Shown here: piece after piece, positions 55,594-64,000 of the stretch
Position numbering within the stretch: position 1 is the first letter of the stretch
How the letters are laid out: every line of letters starts with the position of its first letter
The notes under the pieces: model-generated
What the model was told of the DNA's origin: nothing
What the model saw: only the letters and a program-made list of their open reading frames with translations
Databases searched by the model: none
Program-made: the position numbers and the translations under genes
Assembly (NCBI RefSeq): GCF_019083805.1
Contig: NZ_JAHRDV010000014.1
Span: forward strand, 20,102-84,101
Reading direction: 5' to 3'
DNA length: 64,000 nucleotides
Source of the DNA: Acetobacter estunensis
Lineage (GTDB): Bacteria > Pseudomonadota > Alphaproteobacteria > Acetobacterales > Acetobacteraceae

Positions 55594-58442
55594 TGTTCTT
55601 TCAGTTTCCGGCCCTTCTCGGAGCGCTCCTCGTGCTTCCGGGCGTCTGGTGGCTGCTTCGCACCCGCCCACCCGCGCCGCGCACGCAGGTCTTTCCACCC
55701 ATTGCGTTGCTGACACGGCTGAAACCTGCACGCGATGACGCCGCCACGCCTCCCTTATGGCTACTGCTACTTCGACTGGCTGCTGTTGCCCTACTGATTC
55801 TCGGCCTCGCCACCCCTGTCATTTCGGGACGTCCCGTGCCTCTGCCCGGCTCCGGCACCCTTGTCGTGCTGATGGACAACGGTCTGTTTTCCGCCGCCGA
55901 CTGGCCCGCCCGCACCGCCGCCGCCCACGCTGTGCTCGATGCCGCCGGACACGCTGAGCGCAAGATCGTGCTGCTGCCGACAGCTCCCAATGGTTCTGCG
56001 TCTCCGACGAACGAACCCCTTCTTCCTCCAGTTCTTTCTGCCGAAGAAGCCAGCCATCGGCTCGATGCACTGCGTTCTGCGCCGTGGGCTCCTGATCGCG
56101 CCCGAACAGCGGCCACTCTTCGGGCCTTGATGGCCGCCCATACTCCCATCGGAGCTGTGATCTATTTCGACGATGGCGTCGCCACGCCGGGCAAAGCGGG
56201 CGCCGTCGCCGACAGAACACTGGCTGCCGCTCTGGCTGCCACAGCGCCCACACAGGACATCCGCTTCCCCGACAGCCAGCCCATGGTTCTGACCGGCACA
56301 CACACACCGGATGAAGGCGCGGACAGTGGCGTGATGGCGCAGCTCATCACTCTGCCGCAGGCAATGAGCCGCCATGTGCGTATTCGCGCTCATGGACAGG
56401 ACGGTGGCACATTGGCCGTAACGGATGTGGCGATCCCAGCCGATGCGGCAAGTGCCCCTGTCTCCGTCGCGCTCCCCACCATCATGCGCAACCGTGTGGA
56501 CCTGCTCAGCGTGGACGCCACGCCTTCCGCTGCCGCTACCCTGCTCCTCGATGAAGGGGACCGCCTGCGCCCCGTCGGTCTCGTCTCGGCGTCCGCAAGC
56601 GGTGACACGCCTTTGGTCGGCACGCAATTTTACCTGCGCCGTGCCCTCACCCCCACGGCGGATTTGCACACAGGCACTGTCGCGTCACTCGTGTCACAGC
56701 CCCTGTCCGTGCTTATCGCTCCCGACGGCAGCCTGACGGATGGCGAGACCCGTAAACGTGTGGCGGACTGGGTTCGCAAGGGAGGCACTCTCATACGTTT
56801 TGCCGGACGCACGCTTGCAGGCAACGAAGACAGCGCCAGCGAAACGGACGACACGGATTCGTCCACTCAGAAAAACGATGTTGCCACAACTCTGCTGCCG
56901 GTATCTCTGATGCCAACAGCGCGCCAGCTTGGCGGCGCCATGTCATGGGGCAAGCCACAGCCCCTGACTGCCTTTCCCGAGACCTCTCCTTTCCACGGAT
57001 TGCCGATTCCAAAGGACGTGACCGTCTCGCGGCAGGTGCTCGCGCGGCCTGCCCCCGATCTGGACAGCCTCACATGGGCACGTCTGGCGGACGGCACGCC
57101 GCTGGTTACTCACACTCCTTTGGGTAAGGGCGAAGTCGTGCTGTTCCACGTCACGCCCACGGCGGACTGGTCCAATCTGCCGCTTTCCGGTCTGTTCGTG
57201 GCCATGCTGGAGCGCCTCGTAAACCACGCAAGCGGCGTGGACGCTCCAGCCGATACCGCCATCCTGCCGCCCGTCCTGTCGCTGGACGGAGACGGCGCAC
57301 TTGGACCGCCACCGCCGTTCGCTCGGGGGCTGGCCGCGAACCTGTTCGGCAGCACGCCACCATCGCCCGAGCATCCGCCCGGTCTTTATGGCAGCCGTTC
57401 CGCACGGCGCGCGCTCAATGTGGGCGACACGCTACACACTCTTTCAGCCCTTCCAGCTATCGGTGTTTCCGCCACTCCGGCTGGACACCAACCAGATCGT
57501 TATCCGGGACCATGGCTACTGGCATTGGGGCTGTTGCTTCTGCTGATCGACGCCATTTGGACATGGCGACTGCGAGGTTTTTCATTGGGTCGGTCCAGCA
57601 CACGCGCGTCCCTTCTCGTCCTGCTTCTCGTCGCACAACTCACTCCGGCATTCGCGCAGGACGCCGTCCCCCTGCCGCAGTCAAGTCCTCCACCGTCGCA
57701 AATTACAGAACCGGTTCCACAGGCCGCCCTTGAAACGCGCCTGGCCTATGTCCTCACCGGCAACGCGGAGGTGGACTCCGTGTCCCGTGAAGGACTTCAG
57801 GGGCTTTCGGATTACGTCAACGCCCGCACCTCCGCCGTGCTGGGACACCCGGACGGCGTACGGCCGGGAAAAGACGATCTCGCCTATTATCCACTGCTTT
57901 ACTGGCCCATCACGCCCGACGCTCAGGTCACGCCTGCGGAAACCGCCGCCCTTTCCACTTTCATGGCGCGTGGCGGCATGATCGTCATCGACACGCAGGG
58001 GGTGGACCCGGACACCGCCCGCAACGATGAAACCGGCTTTTCTGGGGACGCCCCCGGCAGCACCGCTGCCCTACGCCGCGTCACTGCGGGCCTTCCCATC
58101 CCGGCGCTCGCCCGGCTCGACGATCATCATGTACTCAGCCACACATTTTATCTGCTGCACGATTTCCCCGGCCGCTACGCCGGACAGCCCGTATGGGTGG
58201 CCCGTGAGGGAGAAGCCGAGAACGACGATGTGAGTCCCGTCATCATCGGTAGCGCCGACTGGGCGCATGCCTGGGCAGTGGATCAGAACGGCGACACGCG
58301 CTTTGCGGTTCTACCGGGCGGTGACGAACAACGGCGCACAGCCTATCGCTTCGGAGTGAACGCGGTGATTTACGCCCTGACCGGCAACTACAAGGCGGAT
58401 CAGGTTCACGTCCCCGCCATCCTGCGCCGGCTGGGGGAGTGA
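55593..58442 (+). CDS. BatA-like / DUF4159 membrane protein
   Basis: 949 residues. The N-terminus FFQFPALLGALLVLPGVWWL plus a second helix (LLLLRLAAVALLILGLAT) form the BatA/YfbK membrane region. A von Willebrand-like domain and a glutamine-amidotransferase-like fold occupy the middle. A transmembrane pair near 640-680 (LLALGLLLLLIDAIW) comes before the C-terminal DUF4159 domain (LAYVLTGNAEVDSVSREGLQ, LYWPITPDAQVTPAE, FMARGGMIVIDTQG). Typical third gene of MoxR-DUF58-DUF4159 loci. Function not known. Confidence 0.82.
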   Translation: MFFQFPALLGALLVLPGVWWLLRTRPPAPRTQVFPPIALLTRLKPARDDAATPPLWLLLLRLAAVALLILGLATPVISGRPVPLPGSGTLVVLMDNGLFSAADWPARTAAAHAVLDAAGHAERKIVLLPTAPNGSASPTNEPLLPPVLSAEEASHRLDALRSAPWAPDRARTAATLRALMAAHTPIGAVIYFDDGVATPGKAGAVADRTLAAALAATAPTQDIRFPDSQPMVLTGTHTPDEGADSGVMAQLITLPQAMSRHVRIRAHGQDGGTLAVTDVAIPADAASAPVSVALPTIMRNRVDLLSVDATPSAAATLLLDEGDRLRPVGLVSASASGDTPLVGTQFYLRRALTPTADLHTGTVASLVSQPLSVLIAPDGSLTDGETRKRVADWVRKGGTLIRFAGRTLAGNEDSASETDDTDSSTQKNDVATTLLPVSLMPTARQLGGAMSWGKPQPLTAFPETSPFHGLPIPKDVTVSRQVLARPAPDLDSLTWARLADGTPLVTHTPLGKGEVVLFHVTPTADWSNLPLSGLFVAMLERLVNHASGVDAPADTAILPPVLSLDGDGALGPPPPFARGLAANLFGSTPPSPEHPPGLYGSRSARRALNVGDTLHTLSALPAIGVSATPAGHQPDRYPGPWLLALGLLLLLIDAIWTWRLRGFSLGRSSTRASLLVLLLVAQLTPAFAQDAVPLPQSSPPPSQITEPVPQAALETRLAYVLTGNAEVDSVSREGLQGLSDYVNARTSAVLGHPDGVRPGKDDLAYYPLLYWPITPDAQVTPAETAALSTFMARGGMIVIDTQGVDPDTARNDETGFSGDAPGSTAALRRVTAGLPIPALARLDDHHVLSHTFYLLHDFPGRYAGQPVWVAREGEAENDDVSPVIIGSADWAHAWAVDQNGDTRFAVLPGGDEQRRTAYRFGVNAVIYALTGNYKADQVHVPAILRRLGE

Positions 58443-58448
58443 AGACAC

Positions 58449-60617
58449 ATGCCTGATTTCTTCACCCGTTCGCTGAATTTCGCACCTTTCCTGCCCCGTT
58501 GGGCGCTGATCGCGCTCGCTGCTCTCGTTGTCGTGCTCACACTTACCGGAGTGGTGGCCCGGATGCGGGGCACGCTGCTCCGTGCCCTAGCCGCTGTCAT
58601 CATTCTGGTGTGGCTGACGGGTCCGCAGACGCTGCACGAAACCCATCATGATCTGCCCGAAACGGCGCTGGTGATCGTGGACCAGACACCTTCGATGACA
58701 CTGGAGAAACGGGCAGCGATTGCTCGCGCTGCAGAGCGCCTTCTGGGGGAGAAAACACCACCCGGTCTCAGCCTGCGCGCGATCACCGTGCATGGTGAGC
58801 AGAGCGGTGGCACGCGACTGTTCGATGCGCTTTCACAAGGTGCCGCCGATATTCCGCCCGAGCAGTTTGCCGGCGCGGTGATGATCACCGACGGTCAGAC
58901 ACGCGATACACCCGCCAATGTTCCCGAGCGTCTCGTCCCCAAAGATTCTCACGGTCATGAAACGACACTTCCGCTGCATGTTCTTCTGACGGGAAAGGGC
59001 GAAGAAACAGACCGCCGTCTGCGCATCCTTCAGGCGCCGCCCTATGCCATCGTTGGGAAAACCGCAACGCTGCGCGTGCAGGTGGACGATCTCGGTCCCG
59101 GCACACATGACGGCACGCCCGCCACCGTCACGCTCACGAAAGATGGGGAACCCGCGCTAGAGGTTCCCGTGCGTACAGGGGAGCCGCAGGATATCCAGCT
59201 TCCCCTCACCCATCCCGGCGAAACGCTGGTGGGGCTGTCCGTCTCCGCGCTGCCCGGAGAAGTCTCTACGCTGAACAATCAGGATGTGGTCAGCATCAAC
59301 GGCGTGCGCGACCGGCTGAAAGTGCTTCTCGTCTCGGGCACTCCCAATCAGGGCGAGCGCGTATGGCGACGTCTGCTCAAGGCCGACCCGACCGTCGATC
59401 TCGTCCACTTCACCATTTTGCGTCCGCCCGAGAAGGATGACGGCACGCCGCTGTCCGATCTCGCGCTGATCGCCTTTCCCGTGCAGGAACTGTTCGAAAA
59501 CAAGATCGACCAGTTCGACCTCATCATTCTCGACGGTTTTGAGAACCGTCACATCCTGCCACCACGTTATCTCCGCAACATCGCCCGCTTCGTGCGTAAG
59601 GGCGGAGGATTGCTCCTGATCGCAGGCCCGGAGTTTACCGGCCCTGGCTCGCTTCAGGAAACGGCTGTGGGCGATATCCTGCCCGCCCATGTGCCGCCCG
59701 TGCTCTATGACGATCCGCAGGCCGCAAGCGCCAGCATTGCCGTGCGCCGCTTTCGTCCTGAACTCACCGATGCCGGCCGCCGTCACCCCGTCACGGCGGA
59801 ACTGCCCGGTGCCCCTCCAGCACGGGCCACTGACACCACATCCGACAAGGAAATCACGGGGCAATGGGGCCCATGGTATCGCGCACTGAAAGCGGATTCA
59901 GCCCATGGCGAGGTGCTGATGAGTGGTCCCGACGCCTCGCCTCTCCTCGTGTTGGATCATGTGGAGGACGGACGTGTGGCGTTGCTGCTGTCGGATCAGA
60001 TCTGGCTGTGGTCCCGTGGAGAACTCGGGGGCGGCCCACAGGCGGAACTGCTGCGCCGTATCTCGCACTGGCTGATGAAAGAGCCGGATCTGGAGGAGGA
60101 ACGGCTCGAAGCACGAATTGAAGACGACACGCTGACAGTAACACGCCATAGCGAACAACCCACGCCGCCTTCAGTGGTGAGTGTCACCGCGCCGGATGGC
60201 ACGAAGACGACACTCGTCTTTCACCAGCTTTCCCCCGGTGTCGCATCAGCGTCTATGACCGCGCGCCTGTCCGGCATCTGGGAAGCCGATGACGGTCAAC
60301 ACAAAGCCTATGCCGCCCCACGTAGCACGGACCCACAGGAATACGATGATCTGCGCGTGACAGCGGAGCGCATCGCACCGATCGTGAAGAAAAGCGGCGG
60401 CACTCTGGCATGGCTGGGTGACAATCCAGCGGCGCCCGTCATGCCGACAGTGCAACTAGGCACACCCGCAGGCCAACAGGGAACGCTCATGTTTCCAGTG
60501 CGGCATGCGCATGTGCTGACCGGCACCAGCAGCACGCCCCTCATTCCCGCGTGGCTGGCGTTGGGGCTCGCTCTCCTGACACTCGGTCTGGGCTGGTACC
60601 GAGAAGGGCGTGGCTAA
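58449..60617 (+). CDS. Large membrane protein of the MoxR operon, glutamine-amidotransferase-like
   Basis: 722 residues, six bases after the DUF4159 gene. Two N-terminal helices (WALIALAALVVVLTLTG and LLRALAAVIILVWLTGP), a von Willebrand-like segment (VIVDQTPSMTLEKRAAI), a beta-rich part, then a GATase1-like fold with FVRKGGGLLLIAGPEFTGPG near 385, and a single C-terminal helix (PAWLALGLALLTLGLGW). Such proteins end MoxR-DUF58-DUF4159 operons. Cell envelope role is inferred from architecture. The 3' end overlaps the convergent MFS gene by 77 bases. Confidence 0.8.
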   Translation: MPDFFTRSLNFAPFLPRWALIALAALVVVLTLTGVVARMRGTLLRALAAVIILVWLTGPQTLHETHHDLPETALVIVDQTPSMTLEKRAAIARAAERLLGEKTPPGLSLRAITVHGEQSGGTRLFDALSQGAADIPPEQFAGAVMITDGQTRDTPANVPERLVPKDSHGHETTLPLHVLLTGKGEETDRRLRILQAPPYAIVGKTATLRVQVDDLGPGTHDGTPATVTLTKDGEPALEVPVRTGEPQDIQLPLTHPGETLVGLSVSALPGEVSTLNNQDVVSINGVRDRLKVLLVSGTPNQGERVWRRLLKADPTVDLVHFTILRPPEKDDGTPLSDLALIAFPVQELFENKIDQFDLIILDGFENRHILPPRYLRNIARFVRKGGGLLLIAGPEFTGPGSLQETAVGDILPAHVPPVLYDDPQAASASIAVRRFRPELTDAGRRHPVTAELPGAPPARATDTTSDKEITGQWGPWYRALKADSAHGEVLMSGPDASPLLVLDHVEDGRVALLLSDQIWLWSRGELGGGPQAELLRRISHWLMKEPDLEEERLEARIEDDTLTVTRHSEQPTPPSVVSVTAPDGTKTTLVFHQLSPGVASASMTARLSGIWEADDGQHKAYAAPRSTDPQEYDDLRVTAERIAPIVKKSGGTLAWLGDNPAAPVMPTVQLGTPAGQQGTLMFPVRHAHVLTGTSSTPLIPAWLALGLALLTLGLGWYREGRG

Positions 60618-62055
60618 CGTTCTCCCTTCCTTCGTCTTTCCCCAGGGACGACCCTCGATGACCGCTCACCGACGCACCAGCGTCGGGAGCGAGGCAGCGC
60701 GCCATCGGAATGGCGAACAATGAGAGCGCACCCGTGACAAGGAAGCCCACGTCGAAATCGCTTCCCGTCACCTCCACATGCCCCTGCATGAGCCGTGAAA
60801 TTGTAACGGCCAGCACTGCCACGCTGATGCCAGCTGAAAGCATGATCTGCTGAAACGTGGAATAGAAGCTCGTGGCCGCACTCATGTGTGTTTCGGGCAG
60901 ATCGGCATAGGCTATCGAATTATAGGCCGAAAACTGGATGGCCTGCATGATACCCGACGCAAACAGGATGATCGGGATCACCCACAGCGGCCAGCCGGGC
61001 CGGATACAGGCCAGCAGCCCGAACACAAACGCTGCACCGCCGCCCGTCACCATCATCACGCGTCGAAAACCGAACCGCCGGAACAGTTGTGGTACCCGCA
61101 GACGGGCCACGACAGCCCCGAGCGGCGCCGCCAGCATGATGAGACCACTGCGTGCCGCGTCCAACCCAAGAGAAAGCTGGAGCAGAGAAGGCATCAGAAA
61201 GGGAAACGCCCCCACCGCCAGACGAGATGCCGCCCCTCCCAGCACAGAAAGACGGAAGGTGGGCACTTCCATCAGTCGAAAATCCAGCATCGGCGCCCGG
61301 TAGCGGCACATATGCCGGTAACAGACGACAAACAGGACACTTCCGGCCAGCAGAAGAACAACGGACAGCCAAAGTGGCCGTGTGGCATGACTGACAAGTT
61401 CGGCTCCGAACGACAACAGCGCGAGACTGCCCCCCGCCAGAGCGAAGCCTTTCCAGTCGAATGGAGGCGGTCGATCCTCCCGCAACTGCGGGATGTAGCG
61501 CCACGTCAGCCAGAGCCCGATGAATCCGACCGGCACATTGACGTAAAATGCCCAGCGCCATGACAGCAGCGTGGTGATGACACCTCCAATCACCGGTCCC
61601 AGCATGGGGCCGAGCGTGGCGGGCATCATCATCCACATCATCACGCCCAGCAGTTCACTGCGTGGCACGCTGCGCAAAAGCACGAGCCGCCCCACAGGGG
61701 CCATCAGCGCGCCCCCCATCCCTTGGAATATCCGCCCGAACGCGAGCAGTTCCAGATTTCCGGCAACACCGCACAGCATGGAGCAGGCCATGAAAAGAGT
61801 AATGGCCACCATCAACGTCGTGCGGCTCCCCAGACGGTCCGCCACAGCGCCAGACGCGGGAATAAAGATCGCCAGCCCCACGATATAGGAGGTGAGCGCC
61901 ACAGAGGTCAGGACAGGATCGACGTCCAGCGAGCGCGCAATGGAGGGAAGCGCTGTGGCCAGTATCGTGCCGTCAAGCTGCTCCATGAACAGCAGCGACG
62001 CGACGGTCAGTGCGATGATGCGCGAGGGTGTCAGGGAGATCATGAAGTGCGACAC
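60541..62055 (-). CDS. MFS drug exporter, DHA2 (EmrB/QacA) family
   Basis: 504 residues with about fourteen helices expected for DHA2. Motif A-like text is GAVADRLGSRTTLMVAITLF near 75; motif C-like GPMLGPVIGGVITTLLSWRW near 152; LDGTILATALPSIARSLDVD at 28 is the DHA2 motif D1. Start MSHFMISLT or MISLT. The 3' end (about 45 residues rich in Gly/Arg/Ser) overlaps the end of the upstream-strand operon by 77 bases, so this tail may have been acquired by loss of an earlier stop. Substrate unknown. Confidence 0.88.
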   Translation of the reverse strand: MSHFMISLTPSRIIALTVASLLFMEQLDGTILATALPSIARSLDVDPVLTSVALTSYIVGLAIFIPASGAVADRLGSRTTLMVAITLFMACSMLCGVAGNLELLAFGRIFQGMGGALMAPVGRLVLLRSVPRSELLGVMMWMMMPATLGPMLGPVIGGVITTLLSWRWAFYVNVPVGFIGLWLTWRYIPQLREDRPPPFDWKGFALAGGSLALLSFGAELVSHATRPLWLSVVLLLAGSVLFVVCYRHMCRYRAPMLDFRLMEVPTFRLSVLGGAASRLAVGAFPFLMPSLLQLSLGLDAARSGLIMLAAPLGAVVARLRVPQLFRRFGFRRVMMVTGGGAAFVFGLLACIRPGWPLWVIPIILFASGIMQAIQFSAYNSIAYADLPETHMSAATSFYSTFQQIMLSAGISVAVLAVTISRLMQGHVEVTGSDFDVGFLVTGALSLFAIPMARCLAPDAGASVSGHRGSSLGKDEGRENVSHALLGTSPDRVSGERAPTPATRE

Positions 62056-62261
62056 TCTCTTTCTCGTAACATGACCCGGATATTGCCATCACGATGCCCC
62101 CGAACTCATCACGAAGCCGAGCGTTCGGATCATGGCAGGCGGCAGAACCCGAATGGTCAACCGCTGAAAAACATTGCCATGGCCCGTAGTTGGGCCTCCT
62201 ACTAAGCATGTCGTCGCGGTCCGGCCCGTCCGTACCGCGGATCAAAGAAGAGGAAAGTTTC

Positions 62262-62567
62262 ATGGCTGACAACAGCATCAACCCCACCGAACAGAAGGTC
62301 GAAGGCGTGGTCGATCAGGCCAAGGGTCGCGTCAAGGATGCGGTCGGCGGCCTGACGGGCGATGCAGGCATGCAGGCCGATGGCAAGATGGATCAGTTCG
62401 CTGGCATGGCGCGCGAAGAGTTCGCCGATCTCTACGAAGAGGGCGAAGGCCTGATCGAAAAGGGCGTCACCTTCGTGCGTGACAAGCCGCTTCTCTCGCT
62501 GGGCATCGTCGCCGCCGTTGGCACTCTTCTGGGCTGGCTCTTTTTGCCGCGCGGCAAGAAAGCCTGA
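62262..62567 (+). CDS. CsbD/ElaB-like membrane-anchored stress protein
   Basis: 101 residues. The N-terminal half EQKVEGVVDQAKGRVKDAVG resembles CsbD; the second half has an amphipathic stretch (FADLYEEGEGLIEKGVTFV) and one C-terminal anchor (PLLSLGIVAAVGTLLGWLF) ending in basic PRGKKA, as in ElaB/YqjD/DUF883. GAGGAAAG is at good distance from the ATG. The gene is separate, with a terminator after it. It may help inner membrane or ribosome stress functions; this is inference. Confidence 0.8.
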   Translation: MADNSINPTEQKVEGVVDQAKGRVKDAVGGLTGDAGMQADGKMDQFAGMAREEFADLYEEGEGLIEKGVTFVRDKPLLSLGIVAAVGTLLGWLFLPRGKKA

Positions 62568-62577
62568 ACGAAAACGG

Positions 62578-62611
62578 AACGGATGCCGTACAAAAGCGGC
62601 ATCCGTTTTTC
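62578..62611 (+). terminator. Rho-independent terminator
   Basis: AACGGATGCCG and CGGCATCCGTT form an 11-base perfect stem followed by a T tract, 11 bases after the CsbD/ElaB-like stop. Confidence 0.9.
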
Positions 62612-62631
62612 TTTGCGCGATTTTTTCCTCC

Positions 62632-62736
62632 GAGTCGCAACTTTTTACCGCCCGACTCTTGCGCCGCTCCCCCATTCAATGGTTTTTCTGACTTACCGAG
62701 TCGCTGATGGCACGACTCGGCGGTTAACAACGAGTC
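62632..62736. promoter_or_regulatory. Cluster of five GANTC sites in the rnhB-ccrM promoter
   Basis: GANTC at 62632-62636, 62654-62658, 62698-62702, 62714-62718 and 62732-62736, four of them in the form CGAGTCG or CGACTCG. The middle pair makes an 8-base inverted repeat (62696-62720). TTAAC and GTTAA flank the last site. About 0.4 sites would be expected by chance. It probably makes the ccrM operon sensitive to methylation state. Confidence 0.65.
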
Positions 62737-62759
62737 GTTAAAAACATTGACGGGGGCAC

Positions 62760-64000
<1,241 letters not shown>

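Noticed and set aside
62724..62741. CtrA box before rnhB-ccrM
   Set aside because: TTAA and TTAA are separated by 10 bases instead of 7; kept only as a loose resemblance.

Overview
The window looks like chromosomal DNA of an alphaproteobacterium. An acetic acid bacterium (Acetobacteraceae) is my best guess, by inference. The reasons are moderately high GC, an EcfG/NepR general stress pair, a CcrM-type GANTC methyltransferase, a SecB/Tim44-like locus and a compact glycerol operon. I saw no rRNA or tRNA genes, CRISPR array or insertion sequence. Gene density is high and every gap between genes is shorter than about 300 bases.

Layout. 1-5158 (minus): five overlapping genes of a strongly divergent hydrogenase-4 / complex-I-like membrane complex (HyfB, C, E, F and G-like), read out of parC (5256-7475). 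7522-15475: a lipoprotein, a divergent LysR / YeiH-type exporter pair, a hydratase-family enzyme, recO, the rpsB-tsf operon, a Rieske oxygenase with an upstream CRP/FNR-type site, and a small FlaG-like protein. 15550-22609: dnaE, a flavin pair (nitroreductase plus LLM monooxygenase) and a DUF2252 protein. 22703-29866: a His-rich mini-lipoprotein, then the glycerol operon glpR-glpD-glpF-glpK with two likely GlpR operators, and recQ. 29874-36350: cydDC, then a general stress cluster (HisKA_2 kinase, NepR, EcfG with an EcfG-like promoter of its own; no PhyR). 36373-43415: a lipoprotein, secB, a phosphatase-family protein, a Tim44-like protein translationally coupled to an orphan DNA methyltransferase, a tri-heme cytochrome c peroxidase behind a perfect FNR box, two more His-rich mini-lipoproteins, a RatA/Coq10 protein and lipA. 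43596-49536: UvrD/PcrA helicase, prmA, an ABC-F ATPase, a GST and a 59-residue CsbD protein. 49714-60617: an MsbA-like exporter, CCA-adding enzyme, DUF1285, and a MoxR-DUF58-DUF4159-membrane protein operon. 60541-64000: a DHA2 drug exporter, a membrane-anchored CsbD/ElaB-like protein, and rnhB-ccrM behind a cluster of five GANTC sites.

How the parts work together. Glycerol enters through GlpF, is phosphorylated by GlpK and oxidised by GlpD, with GlpR as likely repressor; one putative operator is written into the last codons of glpR. Oxygen or redox control is suggested by FNR-type boxes before the peroxidase and the Rieske oxygenase, and CydDC supports bd-type oxidase assembly. EcfG/NepR and two CsbD-like proteins point to a stress regulon. 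CcrM could methylate the GANTC cluster in its own promoter.

The best candidate for an undescribed system is the Hyf-like operon at the left edge. Its large subunit appears to carry Ser where [NiFe] hydrogenases have the first nickel-binding Cys, and its membrane subunits appear to lack the usual antiporter Glu/Lys residues. All alignments were made by eye.
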